Source of the DNA: Hibiscus mutabilis
Lineage: Eukaryota; Streptophyta; Magnoliopsida; Malvales; Malvaceae
Length of the DNA stretch: 64,000 bases
Direction: 5' to 3'
NCBI GenBank assembly: GCA_019671005.1
Contig: CM033718.1
Location: forward strand, 30,458,508 to 30,522,507
Positions 22,621-32,936 of this stretch are shown piece by piece. The notes beneath the pieces are model-generated. The model had not been told where the DNA came from, ran no database searches, and was given only the letters and a program-made list of their open reading frames with translations. The first letter of the stretch is position 1. Every line of letters starts with the position of its first letter. The position numbers and the translations under genes are program-made.

Positions 22621-23405
22621 TTAGCCACTTCTAGTGGTGATTGCCTTACATTGCTCATGGCCAGTTCCTCTTGCGACTTCAGTATCGCTAGGTAAACCTC
22701 CTTGCGGTCTAGTATTCAGATTTTGAGCAAATTGTCCGACTTGATTTTCTAATGATCTGATTGCCGCCTCTTGGTTTTGCAATCTCATCTCGGACCTGTT
22801 AATAAAAGCATCAGTTCTTTTTATGAAGTTACTATTCTCAACCATATAAGATTCAGTTTTCATCATAAAAGCATTGAGAGAATTTTCCAAAGAACTAGAT
22901 GTTATAGGTTGTTGCTGCTGCAACTGTTGTCGTGGCATATTTTGATGGAATCCCGATGCTTGTGCATTCTGATTGTTCTAGTTTAGAGCATTGCTGGGAT
23001 TACTCCATGAAAAATTCGGGTGCTTCTTCCAAGCTGGATTGTATGTATTGGACACACATTGTTGTTCCGATTGTAATTCCCCACATAGAAGCTGGATTTC
23101 GGATTCTGCATACATTCAGAAGAATTATGGTTATCACCACATAACTCACAAAAATAATCCATTACCTTTACTTCATGTGTGTTGTTTGGTTTTTGCATGT
23201 TCTGGACCATCTTGGTTAAAGTGGCCAATTGTGCCGAAATTGAATCTGATGATCCTAGTTCATGTATTGTGGCTTGGCATCTAACTCCTCCTCTTCTAGT
23301 AGATGGGAATTGATAATCATTATTGGCCAGCCTGTTTAAAATTTGCATTGCTTCCTCTGGTGACTTATCTAGGAGTATGACGTTTGCCGAGGCATCTAGC
23401 ATCAT
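22621..23405 (-). pseudogene. gag: Gag C-terminal part of B: zinc knuckle and coiled coil
   Basis: Follows the main gag frame after a shift near 23400. The first part (SPEEAMQILNRLANNDYQFP) leads to the zinc knuckle CELCGDNHNSSEC (CX2CX3HX4C, about 23115-23155), which binds RNA. After another frame change at about 22980 there is MPRQQLQQQQPITSSSLENSL and a heptad-like helix (ESYMVENSNFIKRTDAFI ... SLENQVGQFAQNL) ending GHEQCKAITTRSG, the usual boundary to protease in this group. Confidence 0.83.
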
Positions 23406-24087
23406 CCTTGTTGGTGTATTTGTAAAACATTGTTAGTTGAGTCCACACCGAGAATCCGTGTAGGGGGCATTTGTGTAGAAGTTCTCTGTATCGCTCCCAA
23501 GCCTCGTACATGGATTCATCATCTGCCTGCCGAAAAGAAGTAATGTCGTTACAAAGCTTATCAGTCAAATTTGTAGGATTAAATTGAGCAAGGAAATCAT
23601 CACAAAGATCGATCCAAGATGCTATTGATCCGGCAGGAATGCTATTCAACCATGCTTTCTCCCTATCCCTCAGTGAATAGGGGAATAATCTTAATCGTAA
23701 GACATCGGGGGTGACTCCGTGTATTTTGAACGAGTTGCAAATCTCGAGGAAAGATTTCAGATGTTGTCGTGCATCTTCAGTTGCTGAGCCGCCAAACTGA
23801 CCAATTGTTTTGATCATATTAAACAATACCGATTTTAACTCAAAGTGGTCGGCTTCGATTTCAGGTGCGACAACTCCTGGGTTAAGCCCATCAAGATCTT
23901 CTTCAAGATAGTCTCGAATAGTTATGTTTCGTGCAAGAATCACTCCTCCTCCTGCTGAAACATCTTGATTCATATTGCCGTATTGATTAGCCATTGCTAC
24001 TCTTATCCTTCGTCTAAGTCTTTGTAAGGTTCGTTCGATTTCTGGATCAAATGGATATTCTGGTGTAGTCGGTCTCGCCCTGGTCAT
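23365..24087 (-). pseudogene. gag: Athila-type gag of B
   Basis: Capsid precursor. I start it at MTRARPTTPEYPFDPEIERT, about 100 bases after the primer site, because Athila gags begin this way; the open frame extends six codons further upstream. The core has EADHFELKSVLFNMI, DARQHLKSFLEICNSFKIHG, LRLRLFPYSLRDREKAWLNS and DESMYEAWERYRELL. The frame ends early in LGKRHTPR and continues in another frame (22621-23405), so one frameshift separates the two parts. Confidence 0.85.
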
Positions 24088-24185
24088 ATACCAATGCAAA
24101 ACCAAAGTTTGTTAGCCCTTTGAATCTTAAACAAGAAAAGTAAAAAGAAAGTGCAAGAAAATAAAAACAAAGTCGTTATTGCCAA

Positions 24186-24203
24186 TCCCCGGCAACGGCG
24201 CCA
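24186..24203 (-). promoter_or_regulatory. Primer binding site of B (tRNA-Asp type)
   Basis: Minus strand TGGCGCCGTTGCCGGGGA, the primer site known for Athila elements, six bases inside the 5' LTR end. Confidence 0.9.
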
Positions 24204-24209
24204 AAAACT

Positions 24210-24513
24210 TGTTGCGCGTAATAAGTGCTTCGCAATTGTTCAAGTATACACGTTGCAAAGTTATAGTATAAAAGATATCGTCTCCACAGGGATTGGTGAC
24301 ACTTCAAGAATCTAGTCTCTTGCATTGTAAAAAGTAAAAAAACAAATAAAGGATTATAGGAGTTTAACTAATAACTAAACTAGAAGGCAATAAAGTAAAA
24401 GAATAAATGAGATCAAATGAGAGAGAGATAGGCCAGGTTATCGTGAGTTGAGGTGTGATGGCCGATTGGATCATCTTGGTAAAAGAGTGCATAGGCAACT
24501 CAGTTGTCGTGGC
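24210..24513 (-). repeat. 5' LTR of B, truncated
   Basis: Matches 16964-17264 base for base with few changes, then stops inside the word GTTGTCGTGGC. About 1.25 kb of LTR is missing. The sequence after 24513 belongs to remnant A. Confidence 0.92.
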
Positions 24514-24941
24514 TTATTTAATATATGGAAATTTTGTTTCTACCCTCACCATAACCTATAACTACTCCACATGTCGCAACCCTATCCACTCACCGCCTAT
24601 TGTCACCTTTCCTACTTCACAAAACAGTCAGCATTAAATGATGACTTCCTTCAGTCACTCTCAAACCTTTTGCCTCCCTGACTATCCATATTCTTCATCC
24701 CCAAGTCTTTCCATTGTTAATCCAAAATTGATAATCTACCATAGCACCGAGTTGCTTGTTTTGTGATAAGCATTCCTTTACCCTCTCTGAAATAGTTTTA
24801 CAATGAAATAATGAAAATAAAGCTTGAGTCCTCCATCGTCTTCTTCCCTCCACCAATCCTCATCTAATTCTCTCTCGGGTTTCAGTTCAGACTCATTCAT
24901 TGAGAAATCACCGCTTCTTTTGGGTAGACTTCACTATGAAG
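24514..24941 (+). other. Non-coding stretch of A
   Basis: Pyrimidine-rich sequence with no convincing frame. It is joined to the ORF at 26551 when the solo LTR is removed. Probably the region ahead of the post-integrase ORF. Confidence 0.4.
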
Positions 24942-25094
24942 ACTTCTGATAAGTGTTCAAAAGTACTATTTTTCTTACCCTTTTTACTCATATTATTGTT
25001 AGACTTAGGCTCATATTAGTTGCATAATTAGCCATTCATGCATTAATCTATGTTTCCTTCCATCGTTGAGCTTGATTACATAACTTGGTAGTTT

Positions 25095-25319
25095 TTGTGG
25101 GAAAATATGCTGCTTTGGTGGGTTTTGTGTGTATGTGCAGGATCACTTGCCAAAGCAAGGCTAGAGGTAGTTGCCAGGGCAATACATGAAGGAGATGCCG
25201 AGCTAGTCGCCAGGGCAATACATGAAGGAGATGTCGAGCTAGTTGCTAGGGCAATGCATGAAGGAGACGCCGAGCCAGTTGCCAGGGCAATTGTCGACAA
25301 GAGCAAAGGTGATATGTAG
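25095..25319 (+). CDS. Small ORF in solo LTR, 12-residue repeats (uncertain gene)
   Basis: 74 codons starting MWENMLLWWVLCVCAG, then four repeats of the VARAIHEGDAEL type and the end VDKSKGDM. Same frame as 18162-18368 in the 3' LTR of B. The start, the hydrophobic stretch and the end are shared, while the repeat number differs. No family recognised, and it may not be expressed. Confidence 0.3.
   Translation: MWENMLLWWVLCVCAGSLAKARLEVVARAIHEGDAELVARAIHEGDVELVARAMHEGDAEPVARAIVDKSKGDM
25170..25290 (+). repeat. 36-bp tandem repeat, 4 units
   Basis: Units start at 25170, 25206, 25242 and 25278, each with a GTTGCCAGGGCAA type core. Confidence 0.9.
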
Positions 25320-26550
25320 TCGAAATTGATGACTGGACAAGCCCAAGATGACGTGGAGCAAAGCCCAATCCCAAAGGAATTTGATTTCCATGAAGAGATT
25401 AAAGAATAATTAAATTCCAAGAAGATAAGAGAAGTTCTAGTATGAATATAATTATAATAAATAATTATATTCTTTAAAGATAATTTAATTCCAACTTAAC
25501 TTCCTCCTCAAAGAAGGACTTTGACCTAGCCCTATAAATAAGAGGGAGATTTCGACAACTCAAGAGAGCAAGGAAGGGGAATTTCAACAACTCCAAGGAA
25601 GGCAAGAGGAGAGAATTTTCGACAAGCATATAGGGCAAGGAGGATTTCGACAAGCCTCCTTCTTCATCTTTTTCTTTCTTGTTCGATTCGATTCATGCTA
25701 GAGATTATTTATCTTGTGTTTCTTCGGAACCTAGCCATGAACTAAATCTATTTGGCTATGGTTATTGTGTTTTGTGGTTGTGAGAAACTATTGGTTTTTG
25801 TTTAGGTAATAAGAGGTTGCACTTTTCTATTCAAAGGATTATTCATTCTTGGTTCTTATTCTTGTTTGTGAGTGAATTGGGATAGGATCTCGTGATTTCA
25901 TCTATTTATCTAATATCTGGAGAGTTACATTCAAGAAACGAATGAATATGATCTTTATTCAATCAATTGATGGTGAAGATTAATCCGGCTTAGGAATAAG
26001 TCAAGGATTTTAACGGCTAAGAGGAGCGCAAGATTGGTTGTTGTTCACCCTTGATTCACGCAGGGATGTATTATCCAGGCATGCACAAGTAGCTAGAGTT
26101 TCTAGTTAGGGATAAGAAGAAACCATTGAAGAACGCTCTGCCGAACCTTGAAGGTTGCTGCCCTGACGCCCAAGTAGTTGCCCAACTAGTCGCCCAGGCA
26201 ACCATCGATTAGTTGCCAAGGCAACCCCGTTGTGCAAGTTGCCACGGCAACTGAGTTGCCCGTGCACTCTTTTACCAAGACGATCCAATCGGCTATCACA
26301 CCTCAACTCACGATAACTTGGCCTATCTCTCTCTCATTTGATCTCATTTATTCTTTTACTTTATTGTCTTCTAGTTTAGTTATTAGTTAAAACTCCTATA
26401 ATCCTTTATTTGTGTTTTTACTTTTTTACAGTGCAAGAGACTAGATTCTTGAAGTGGCACCAATCCCTGTGGAGACGATATCTTTTATACTATAACTTGC
26501 AACGTGTATACTTGCACAATTGCGTAGCACTTATTACGTGCAACAACTTC

Positions 26551-27430
26551 CTAAAGAGATAGAAATCTTTTTGGCAAAGACTATTGATCCAAGAAGAAGG
26601 GTTAGAAGGATATTAATTCTATGAAGTTCTCTTTGGCGATGAGGAGCAGTATATTGTCCTTACCCACGACTGGAGACCTTCTCCAAACAACGAGTACATA
26701 TCAACGAAGACTGAGTCAAGGAGTTTTATACTCATTTTGTCCAGCATGGAGCATGTTGGGTATTTGTGCAAGGGGTGAATGTAGACTTTACACCCCAATT
26801 GATCGCAAGCCATTATCACCTGGAGATAGTGGCTAGACTCCACACCAAGTTTGTCGCCAGCATTACTACTACAACTGACACTAGGCTCCTACAAGACCTT
26901 TGTGTCATCGGCACCACCTAGGAGAGAACATTGTCCAACCCTAGGATAGTGCAATGGTCGAACCTCACCCGCAATTCCAGATTCTGAGCGAGGTTTATAA
27001 ACACTAGGTTGCTTTCGATGAAGAACATGACCACTTTCTCCCACCGACGATTGCTGCTCATCCACTCCATCCTCCACGGCCTTTCTATAGAGCCCCATGA
27101 AATCATTTATGGGATCATCCTAGAGAGTTGTCTCTCAAAGAAAGATAAGAGATCCTTCATTCCCTCATCTTGTAACGGTATTCTACCAGGAAGCAAGCGT
27201 TCTACAATGGAAAGGGGATAAAATCCTCAAGGAACCCTTTGGATGGCTAAACTCAGAGGTTCGCAAGATCAACAACCACAACCCTGAACCAGCCACTACC
27301 ACCACCAGACGGAAGCAACGGCCAGATGTTGACGCTGGTGCCTCCTCTTGCCCTACCAAGAAACAAGCATCCAATTGGGACAAATGCAAGGGTATCATCA
27401 TTCGAGAACCACCACCCAGTAACTCCCTAG
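26551..27430 (+). pseudogene. Athila post-integrase ORF of A (putative plant transposon protein)
   Basis: Fragments in changing frames match the domain called putative plant transposon protein that follows integrase in Athila elements: YEVLFGDEEQYIV near 26620, EFYTHFVQHGACWVFVQGVNVDF near 26715-26790, QWSNLTRNSRF near 26950, and RRLLLIHSILHGLSIEPHEIIYG near 27050-27115. The end is a Thr/Arg/Pro-rich tail up to about 27430. The role of this protein is not known; it has been called env-like. Stops and shifts rule out function. Element C has a better preserved relative. Confidence 0.7.
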
Positions 27431-28582
27431 GTTATATTTTCTTTTCTTTTAGTTTAGTTAGTGTAGGTTTCATTTGCATATTTTTAATTTGCTTTTCCTT
27501 GATTTGTTTATTATTATTATTTTTATTTTCTTTTTGCATTGGGATAATGCTCTTCTCAAGTTTGGGGGAGTACATACCCATATATAAATATATATTAGGT
27601 TAAATTTAGGTAAATTTTAAAATTTTAAAAAAATAGAACTGCAATTAGCCAAATATGTCTGATAGGTTCCCATAGCTATGATTCCTTTGATTTTGAATTT
27701 GTTGATGCGTTGATTATGACTTCCTATGATGAATCTATGTTGATGCTTTGCATGGTGTTAAGAGCTTTCAAGTTTTTAAACTTAATGATAAATCTGTTGT
27801 ATTCCTTAAAACCACAAGTTGCATGCAATAGAACACTTAAAAAACCTTAGGGATGCTCAACGTCGACTTTCTGATGCTAAAGCATGAAAAGGAAATAAGC
27901 TTAATTGCTCAATGTAGCAAAACAAAGGCTTAAATGCTCCCCAAAAAATCAAGAAAATAAATTAAGACATGATAATATAAACAAAACTGTTGATGGACAC
28001 TCTTCTACGCATCATGCTATCTTAGTACACTAGGTGAGTTGTGTTCGCTCCATTTAACTTTCCCTGGTAGGAATGGTAGTACTGGAAAAGGGTGAAGGAA
28101 AGTCTTCACAGGATGACAGTGCTTGTAGGGCTCGGGGATGGGTTGTTTGCTTCACTCCATCTTCATGTACCGAAGGGTTAGTGTGATAAGCTTAAGCCTC
28201 AAGGATACAGTTTTCAAACATAAAAAGAATAGGGAGAAAAATATGATGAAAATGGAAAAACATTATGCCAAAGCAGAAAGAGAAACCAACCCTTAAGATT
28301 TTCTAAGGGTATTAAGTGATGAATGCATGTAACCGAGCACACACTGCACTTATAGTAGATTTAATCTTTTGAATAAAATTTTAAGCTCCTATACACTTTC
28401 TTATCGTGAGCACAGCTGAGGAATGAATTACTACTGCAGCACAACTTGGAATCATTGTAGTCATAACTTAGTGGAACCTTGGGACTTATGGGCTATTAGT
28501 TGTTCTTATTTTATGTTTTCATTTTTCTTGTTTCCATTTTGCATTGCTTGAGGACAAGCAACAGTTCAAGTTTGGGGGTATT
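27431..28582 (+). other. 3' non-coding region of A with two stem-loop/G-tract modules
   Basis: Distal module: CATTGGGATAATG (27537-27549), then AGTTTGGGGGAG (27559-27570). Proximal module: GCTTG-AGGA-CAAGC (28546-28559), then AAGTTTGGGGGTA (28568-28580) directly before the LTR. No gene between them. Confidence 0.65.
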
Positions 28583-28752
28583 TGACGAGTGCATAATTGA
28601 CCTATTTTATATGCCCTTAATCCTTGTCTATTTCATGCTTTCAAGCTCATTTAGGTTGCATTTAGTTTAGAATGTACATATTTGTATTTAGATAGGGAGT
28701 TACACCACATATGCTTTAATTGTTATATATATTGGTGCTTTTCATGGGAAGG
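28583..28752 (+). repeat. LTR of A, first part
   Basis: Starts TGACGAGTGCATAATTGACC after the polypurine tract. Interrupted at 28752 by element C. Confidence 0.75.
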
Positions 28753-29901
28753 TGATGGGTGTCGAATCCATCAAAAAATAATATCTACTTCTTTTTTGGA
28801 TTTGTAGTAGAGGCAAGTAGGGTCAATCCCACAAAGAGCGGTTAAGATATTAAGTTCACAAGCAATTAAAGTAAAAGGGGAGTTTATGTTTATGTTGAAG
28901 AAAGCAATTTAAGTAAAAAAGAATTCAATATAATTTGGAACTCTAGTCAATGTAGAACTTAGAATATTAAATCAAGAATTTAGATCATTGACCTACTAAA
29001 GATAAATCAACATCAATTTCAAATAGCTTGGTTTCAAGTTAGATGATAACCCACAAATAACTTACATCTCTTTTTTGATAGAAAGTAACTTAATAACCCA
29101 TAAATTACTAACTCTTATTATAAAGGTTAAAATTCCTTAGATAACCCACTAAGACTTAAAACTATCAAATAGCATTAAGAATAATAGAGACCCAAAGCAC
29201 ATACTCTTCCTAATCACTAACCTGTTAACTTATGAAGAATATGAATTCATAACTTTAGAAATCTAACCTGAATTTCTTTACCACTTGCGTCAATAACCCA
29301 TGACTTGGGTGTATGCATACATATAACCCAACATACACATAAAGATTAAGCACATAGGATATGAAAATACTTGAATAGAGATGAAGACAATTTGGAAACA
29401 AGAAATCTCACTAGAAGCTTGAAATAATATCCTTGTAACTACACTTGACTAGAAGGAGGGGTTTACCTACTCATAGAGTAGACGACAACACAAGAAGAGG
29501 GATAGGGTTTCGGTTAACTTTTAGCTTCTTTCCTTCACCGTTTTATCACTATTTATAGGTGAAAATATAAAAATGACTTTACACTAAACACAGCAACCCT
29601 AAACTGCTCTAATTATGGTAAAAGTAGAAGTCCACTTGTAGTAGGATTGCTTGTCCTCCATGTTAGAAAGTCAGACTTGCATCGTGCCCATGCCTTATTT
29701 CACGAGTGCTACTTGTTTTGCGTCAAGGATTTCCCAATGACACCAAAATTATGCTAAAACTGGCTTTTACGTATGAAACGTCTTTAAGGCCCAAAAACAC
29801 ATGCAAAACTAAATAGGAACCGAATGAAGGGCTTTAAGATAGATTAAAGTGCTAAAACATAGGATTTAATATATGAAAACATGCAAATTAATAACTTATC
29901 A
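28753..29901 (-). repeat. 3' LTR of C
   Basis: 1149 bp. On the minus strand it runs from TGATAAGTTATTAATTTGC to CGACACCCATCA. TATA-like TATAAATA on the minus strand at 29550-29557. Aligns along its length with 36574-37723. Confidence 0.93.
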
Positions 29902-31140
29902 TATACCCCCACACTTAGATTATGCTTGTCCTCAAGCATATTGAAATTCAAGATCTAGGGTCCTTTTAGTAACGAAGAAAGGAGAAGAGAAGTAATAAAT
30001 CATGATTGCAAATTAGCACAAGAAAATAACATCTTAATTAATTATCATGAAGTCAGGATGGAATAAAATCAAACACCCTCGCAACGGATTCACTCAATAT
30101 CTCTCAAAGTGTTTAAAAGACAACAACACTCAAGTTTAAGCATGAACAGAGACTTACCATAGGCTTGCAAATATATCACACCTCCACCACTAGTTGGATC
30201 GAATTACAAGATCAAAAGGTCTTTGAATTTGGTTGTAACGGGGCTTAGGACAAGGTATGACGAGAAAGAATTTTAGGCTCTTTGAATCGAAGAACTTCAC
30301 ACTCCCTTTTGTCCTTTGTATCAAGCTTTTGCATAATTTAATTTTGGGAGAAACAAGGATTCAATCATTTTCCTACTTTTTGTCTTTTCTTTTTTAACAA
30401 ATAAGACAACTTTCTCTTTGATTTTTTTTCTTTTGCTTGATTTCATGATTTTCTCCCTTTTCTTTTCTTTTTCTTTTGCTTGATTTTTCTCATTTTTTAA
30501 GTAAGTGTGGAGTTCTTCAATTTCGGGTGTAAATTAGGGAAATCAACAAAGAGGAATTGTGCTTGTAATGTGGTTAATTTCCAAACAAAAGGCTTAGGCT
30601 CAAAAGTGATTCTCTAATGGTAATATTTATCAAGGTAGGCTTTTTGGCTCAAGGATCATACCTAGGTACCTTAATCATCTCAAGTAATTTGATCCAATGT
30701 GGTCTCAACATGTATAACATTGCAAGTTCTAGAAGAAATCTAATCATGCTTGACAAACACTCAATGAAGAAATATAAAGCACAAGATGTATGCTTGTTAA
30801 GACTCAAGTCTCACAAAGTGGTTTGTTGTGTCCAATTTTTATCCATCTAAATATCGGATCAATTAATATGAGAAACGATTTGCAAGTCTAACAAGATCTA
30901 ATCAATCCTATTTTACTTCCTATATCAATCTCATCTTTACCTAGGGATCCAATTTTCTTAAAAATATCAACATGTTAAGTTCAAGAAAAAATTTCTTGTG
31001 CAAGTAATACTCAATGTCATAAAGAAGCATGCAATTTCACACAACTATATCTTATGGTTTTAGCACAAATTAAGCATGCCAAAGTTACCCCCACACACAC
31101 ACACTTAAACCTAATATTGTCCTCAATGTTCCCTAACCTA
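29902..31140 (-). other. 3' non-coding region of C with two stem-loop/G-tract modules
   Basis: Proximal module: GCTTG-AGGA-CAAGC (29924-29937) and GTGTGGGGGTA next to the LTR. Distal module: ATTG-AGGA-CAAT (31116-31127) followed by a GT run and GGGGG (31088-31092). In between, the minus strand is A/G-rich (30390-30490) and no reading frame is convincing. Confidence 0.65.
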
Positions 31141-31221
31141 TATGCAGAAAATAAAAGAAAGCAAATAAAAAGTTAAGAGAGAAGAGTGCTCCCTCATGTG
31201 ACATGCGTTGGTTTAGGGAGT

Positions 31222-32287
31222 TTAGGGGTGTGGAGGTTGGAACTCCGCTTGCTCAAAGAATGCCCTTTGATTCGCCTCTACCCGTTGCATCCGATATTCC
31301 AAGCGAGCTAGGTGTTGCTCGATGGTGATGGCTTGCGAGGAGGAGACCTCTTCCGTGGTTTCATTGGGCGATGTCATGACATAGTTCCTCCTTGCATCCT
31401 TGTCGATCATCTTAAATGCTTTTAAGCAATTGATGTTGATTGGTTTCATTTGTCGTACCATCTGCATGTTAGTATTTGCGACAAACAAGCTGTCTTTGAA
31501 AGCTAAATGACAAATATAAGAACCAAGGATCAAGGGCTTACTTTTTTGATTTTCGACAGTACCGAGTTGTTGTGCGAACCAATAATCGAGGATCACTTTT
31601 CTCCCCTTGACCATGCACCAAAGGAAGAAAAATTCGGCTTTGTTCAATATGCTTGTCGAATTCACTCTACTGGAGAATGAATATGCTAGGAACCGATGGA
31701 TGTATTTTAGCATCGGGTTTTTGAGTTCATGGTCTTTTGAATGGCTTGGGTTGTACCCCAAGGTGCTTGTCGACCATTCTCGAAAGATTATTGCGGGTTT
31801 GAAATATGCACTATAGGCACACAAGCTCGACATGTATTCATTAGATTATGCATATTCGTCAGAAATATATCCCAAGGTAAGATTAAATTTCGTAATGGAT
31901 AAAGAAAATTGTTTGTTCATCAATTGGAATTTATTAGCAATGGGAGCATTTAAACCTATATACCCTTCATCCTTAAACTCAAAGGTAGCATAAAATTCCC
32001 ATAGCAATTCAGCATAAATCAGAAAGGTAATAGCCATGTAGTTTGTCCAACCAATTGCATGAAATTGATTCTTTACTTTCTCTAACAATCCAAGTCTAGA
32101 AAGAGTTTCAAAGTGAATGTAGTTACGACCTTGGATGGTTCTTTTTTGAATACCGGCTAACCTTTTCCAGTGTTTTGAAGAGGTGAATGCAAGTTTGTCG
32201 ACATGGGCATCATTGGTTGGAGGCGGTTGCGTCCGGCGGCGGTTGCGAGTACGAGAGGAAGAGGTGCGAACGGGCGGCTGCTTGGGC
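31222..32287 (-). pseudogene. Athila post-integrase ORF of C (ATHILA ORF1-like)
   Basis: One reading frame of about 355 codons with a single internal TAA at 31846-31848. The N-terminal part is basic (RTRNRRRTQPPPTND). Then come FTSSKHWKRLAGIQKRTI, FHAIGWTNYMAITFLIYAEL, WEFYATFEFKDEGYIG and, after the stop, NPMLKYIHRFLAYSFSSR and NKAEFFFLWCMVKGRKV, which are the known ATHILA ORF1 / plant transposon protein blocks. The C-terminus (EQHLARLEYRMQRVEANQ) is a likely coiled coil. The role is unknown; the position after integrase has led to the name env-like. The true start is uncertain: an upstream TAG at 32288-32290 bounds the frame. Confidence 0.75.
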
Positions 32288-32290
32288 TAC

Positions 32291-32936
32291 TTTTCGACCA
32301 ACGGCGGCTGCTATTCGTAGATGTGCCCTTCATCTCTTCTTGCTTGACTCTTCATTCTTGGCATGCTTGAATGGTTTCTTGGAGAGAAATCCTTTGGGTG
32401 TTTTAAAATTCTTAAGAAAAGAGAAAGAGAAATCCATTTTCTTGTAGAACAAGAGCAAGGGTTAATTTATGAAAGAGATAGTAGATGAAAAGTCAATAGT
32501 TTTTATCTCTTTATAATGAATCTCAAATTCTTGGAAAACAAGAAAGGTGAAAGATGGAAAGTTTTGATTGGATTGAAAGACTTAAAGATAGTAGAGTTGA
32601 AATTAAAGCAAGCCTTTCCTTCCTTTTTTTCCAAATTTTCGACACCTTACTTGTAGGAAGAGGAGCCAAAAAATTTTCACCACTTCTGTTTTTCCTCACT
32701 GGTGGGAAAATTTCCCTCCAAAAATTTTCATGGAATTTTCGCAGTGTGGGCACGCCTTATTTCCAGAGTGCTTCTGTCCCCATGTACCTACAAATTAAAG
32801 AAAAATATGAAAATTCATAAAAAAAAAATTATTGATGAAATAAAACGAAATAAACTAAAATAAAGTAAGAATAAAAGCATGGGTTGCCTCCCAAGAAGCG
32901 CCTTTCTTTAACGTCTTTGGCTAGACGTAACTCTCT
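32291..32936. other. Non-coding stretch between integrase and ORF of C
   Basis: No supported gene. Short frames on both strands look like chance. Confidence 0.4.

Larger units (their letters stand above)
16964..24513 (-). mobile_element. Element B: Athila-type Ty3/gypsy, lacks RT and RNase H
   Basis: Minus-strand element with 3' LTR 16964-18516, polypurine tract, extra ORF, integrase, protease, gag, a tRNA-Asp type primer site (24186-24203) and a truncated 5' LTR (24210-24513). The primer site, the GHFGGTRTAAKVLQSG integrase block and the post-integrase region place it in the Athila group. The protease region passes directly into the linker just before integrase, so the RT and RNase H segment is absent. 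It sits in the T2 LTR on the left, but its right side joins unrelated remnant A, so the locus was rearranged after insertion. Confidence 0.9.
24947..26545 (+). repeat. Solo LTR of family B with TSD
   Basis: 1599 bp, TGATAAGTGTTC...TACGTGCAACA, flanked by ACTTC at 24942-24946 and 26546-26550. The perfect 5-bp duplication shows insertion into A followed by LTR-LTR recombination. TATA-like TATAAATA at 25533-25540. It is the inverted counterpart of 16964-18516 and has one more 36-bp unit. Confidence 0.95.
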
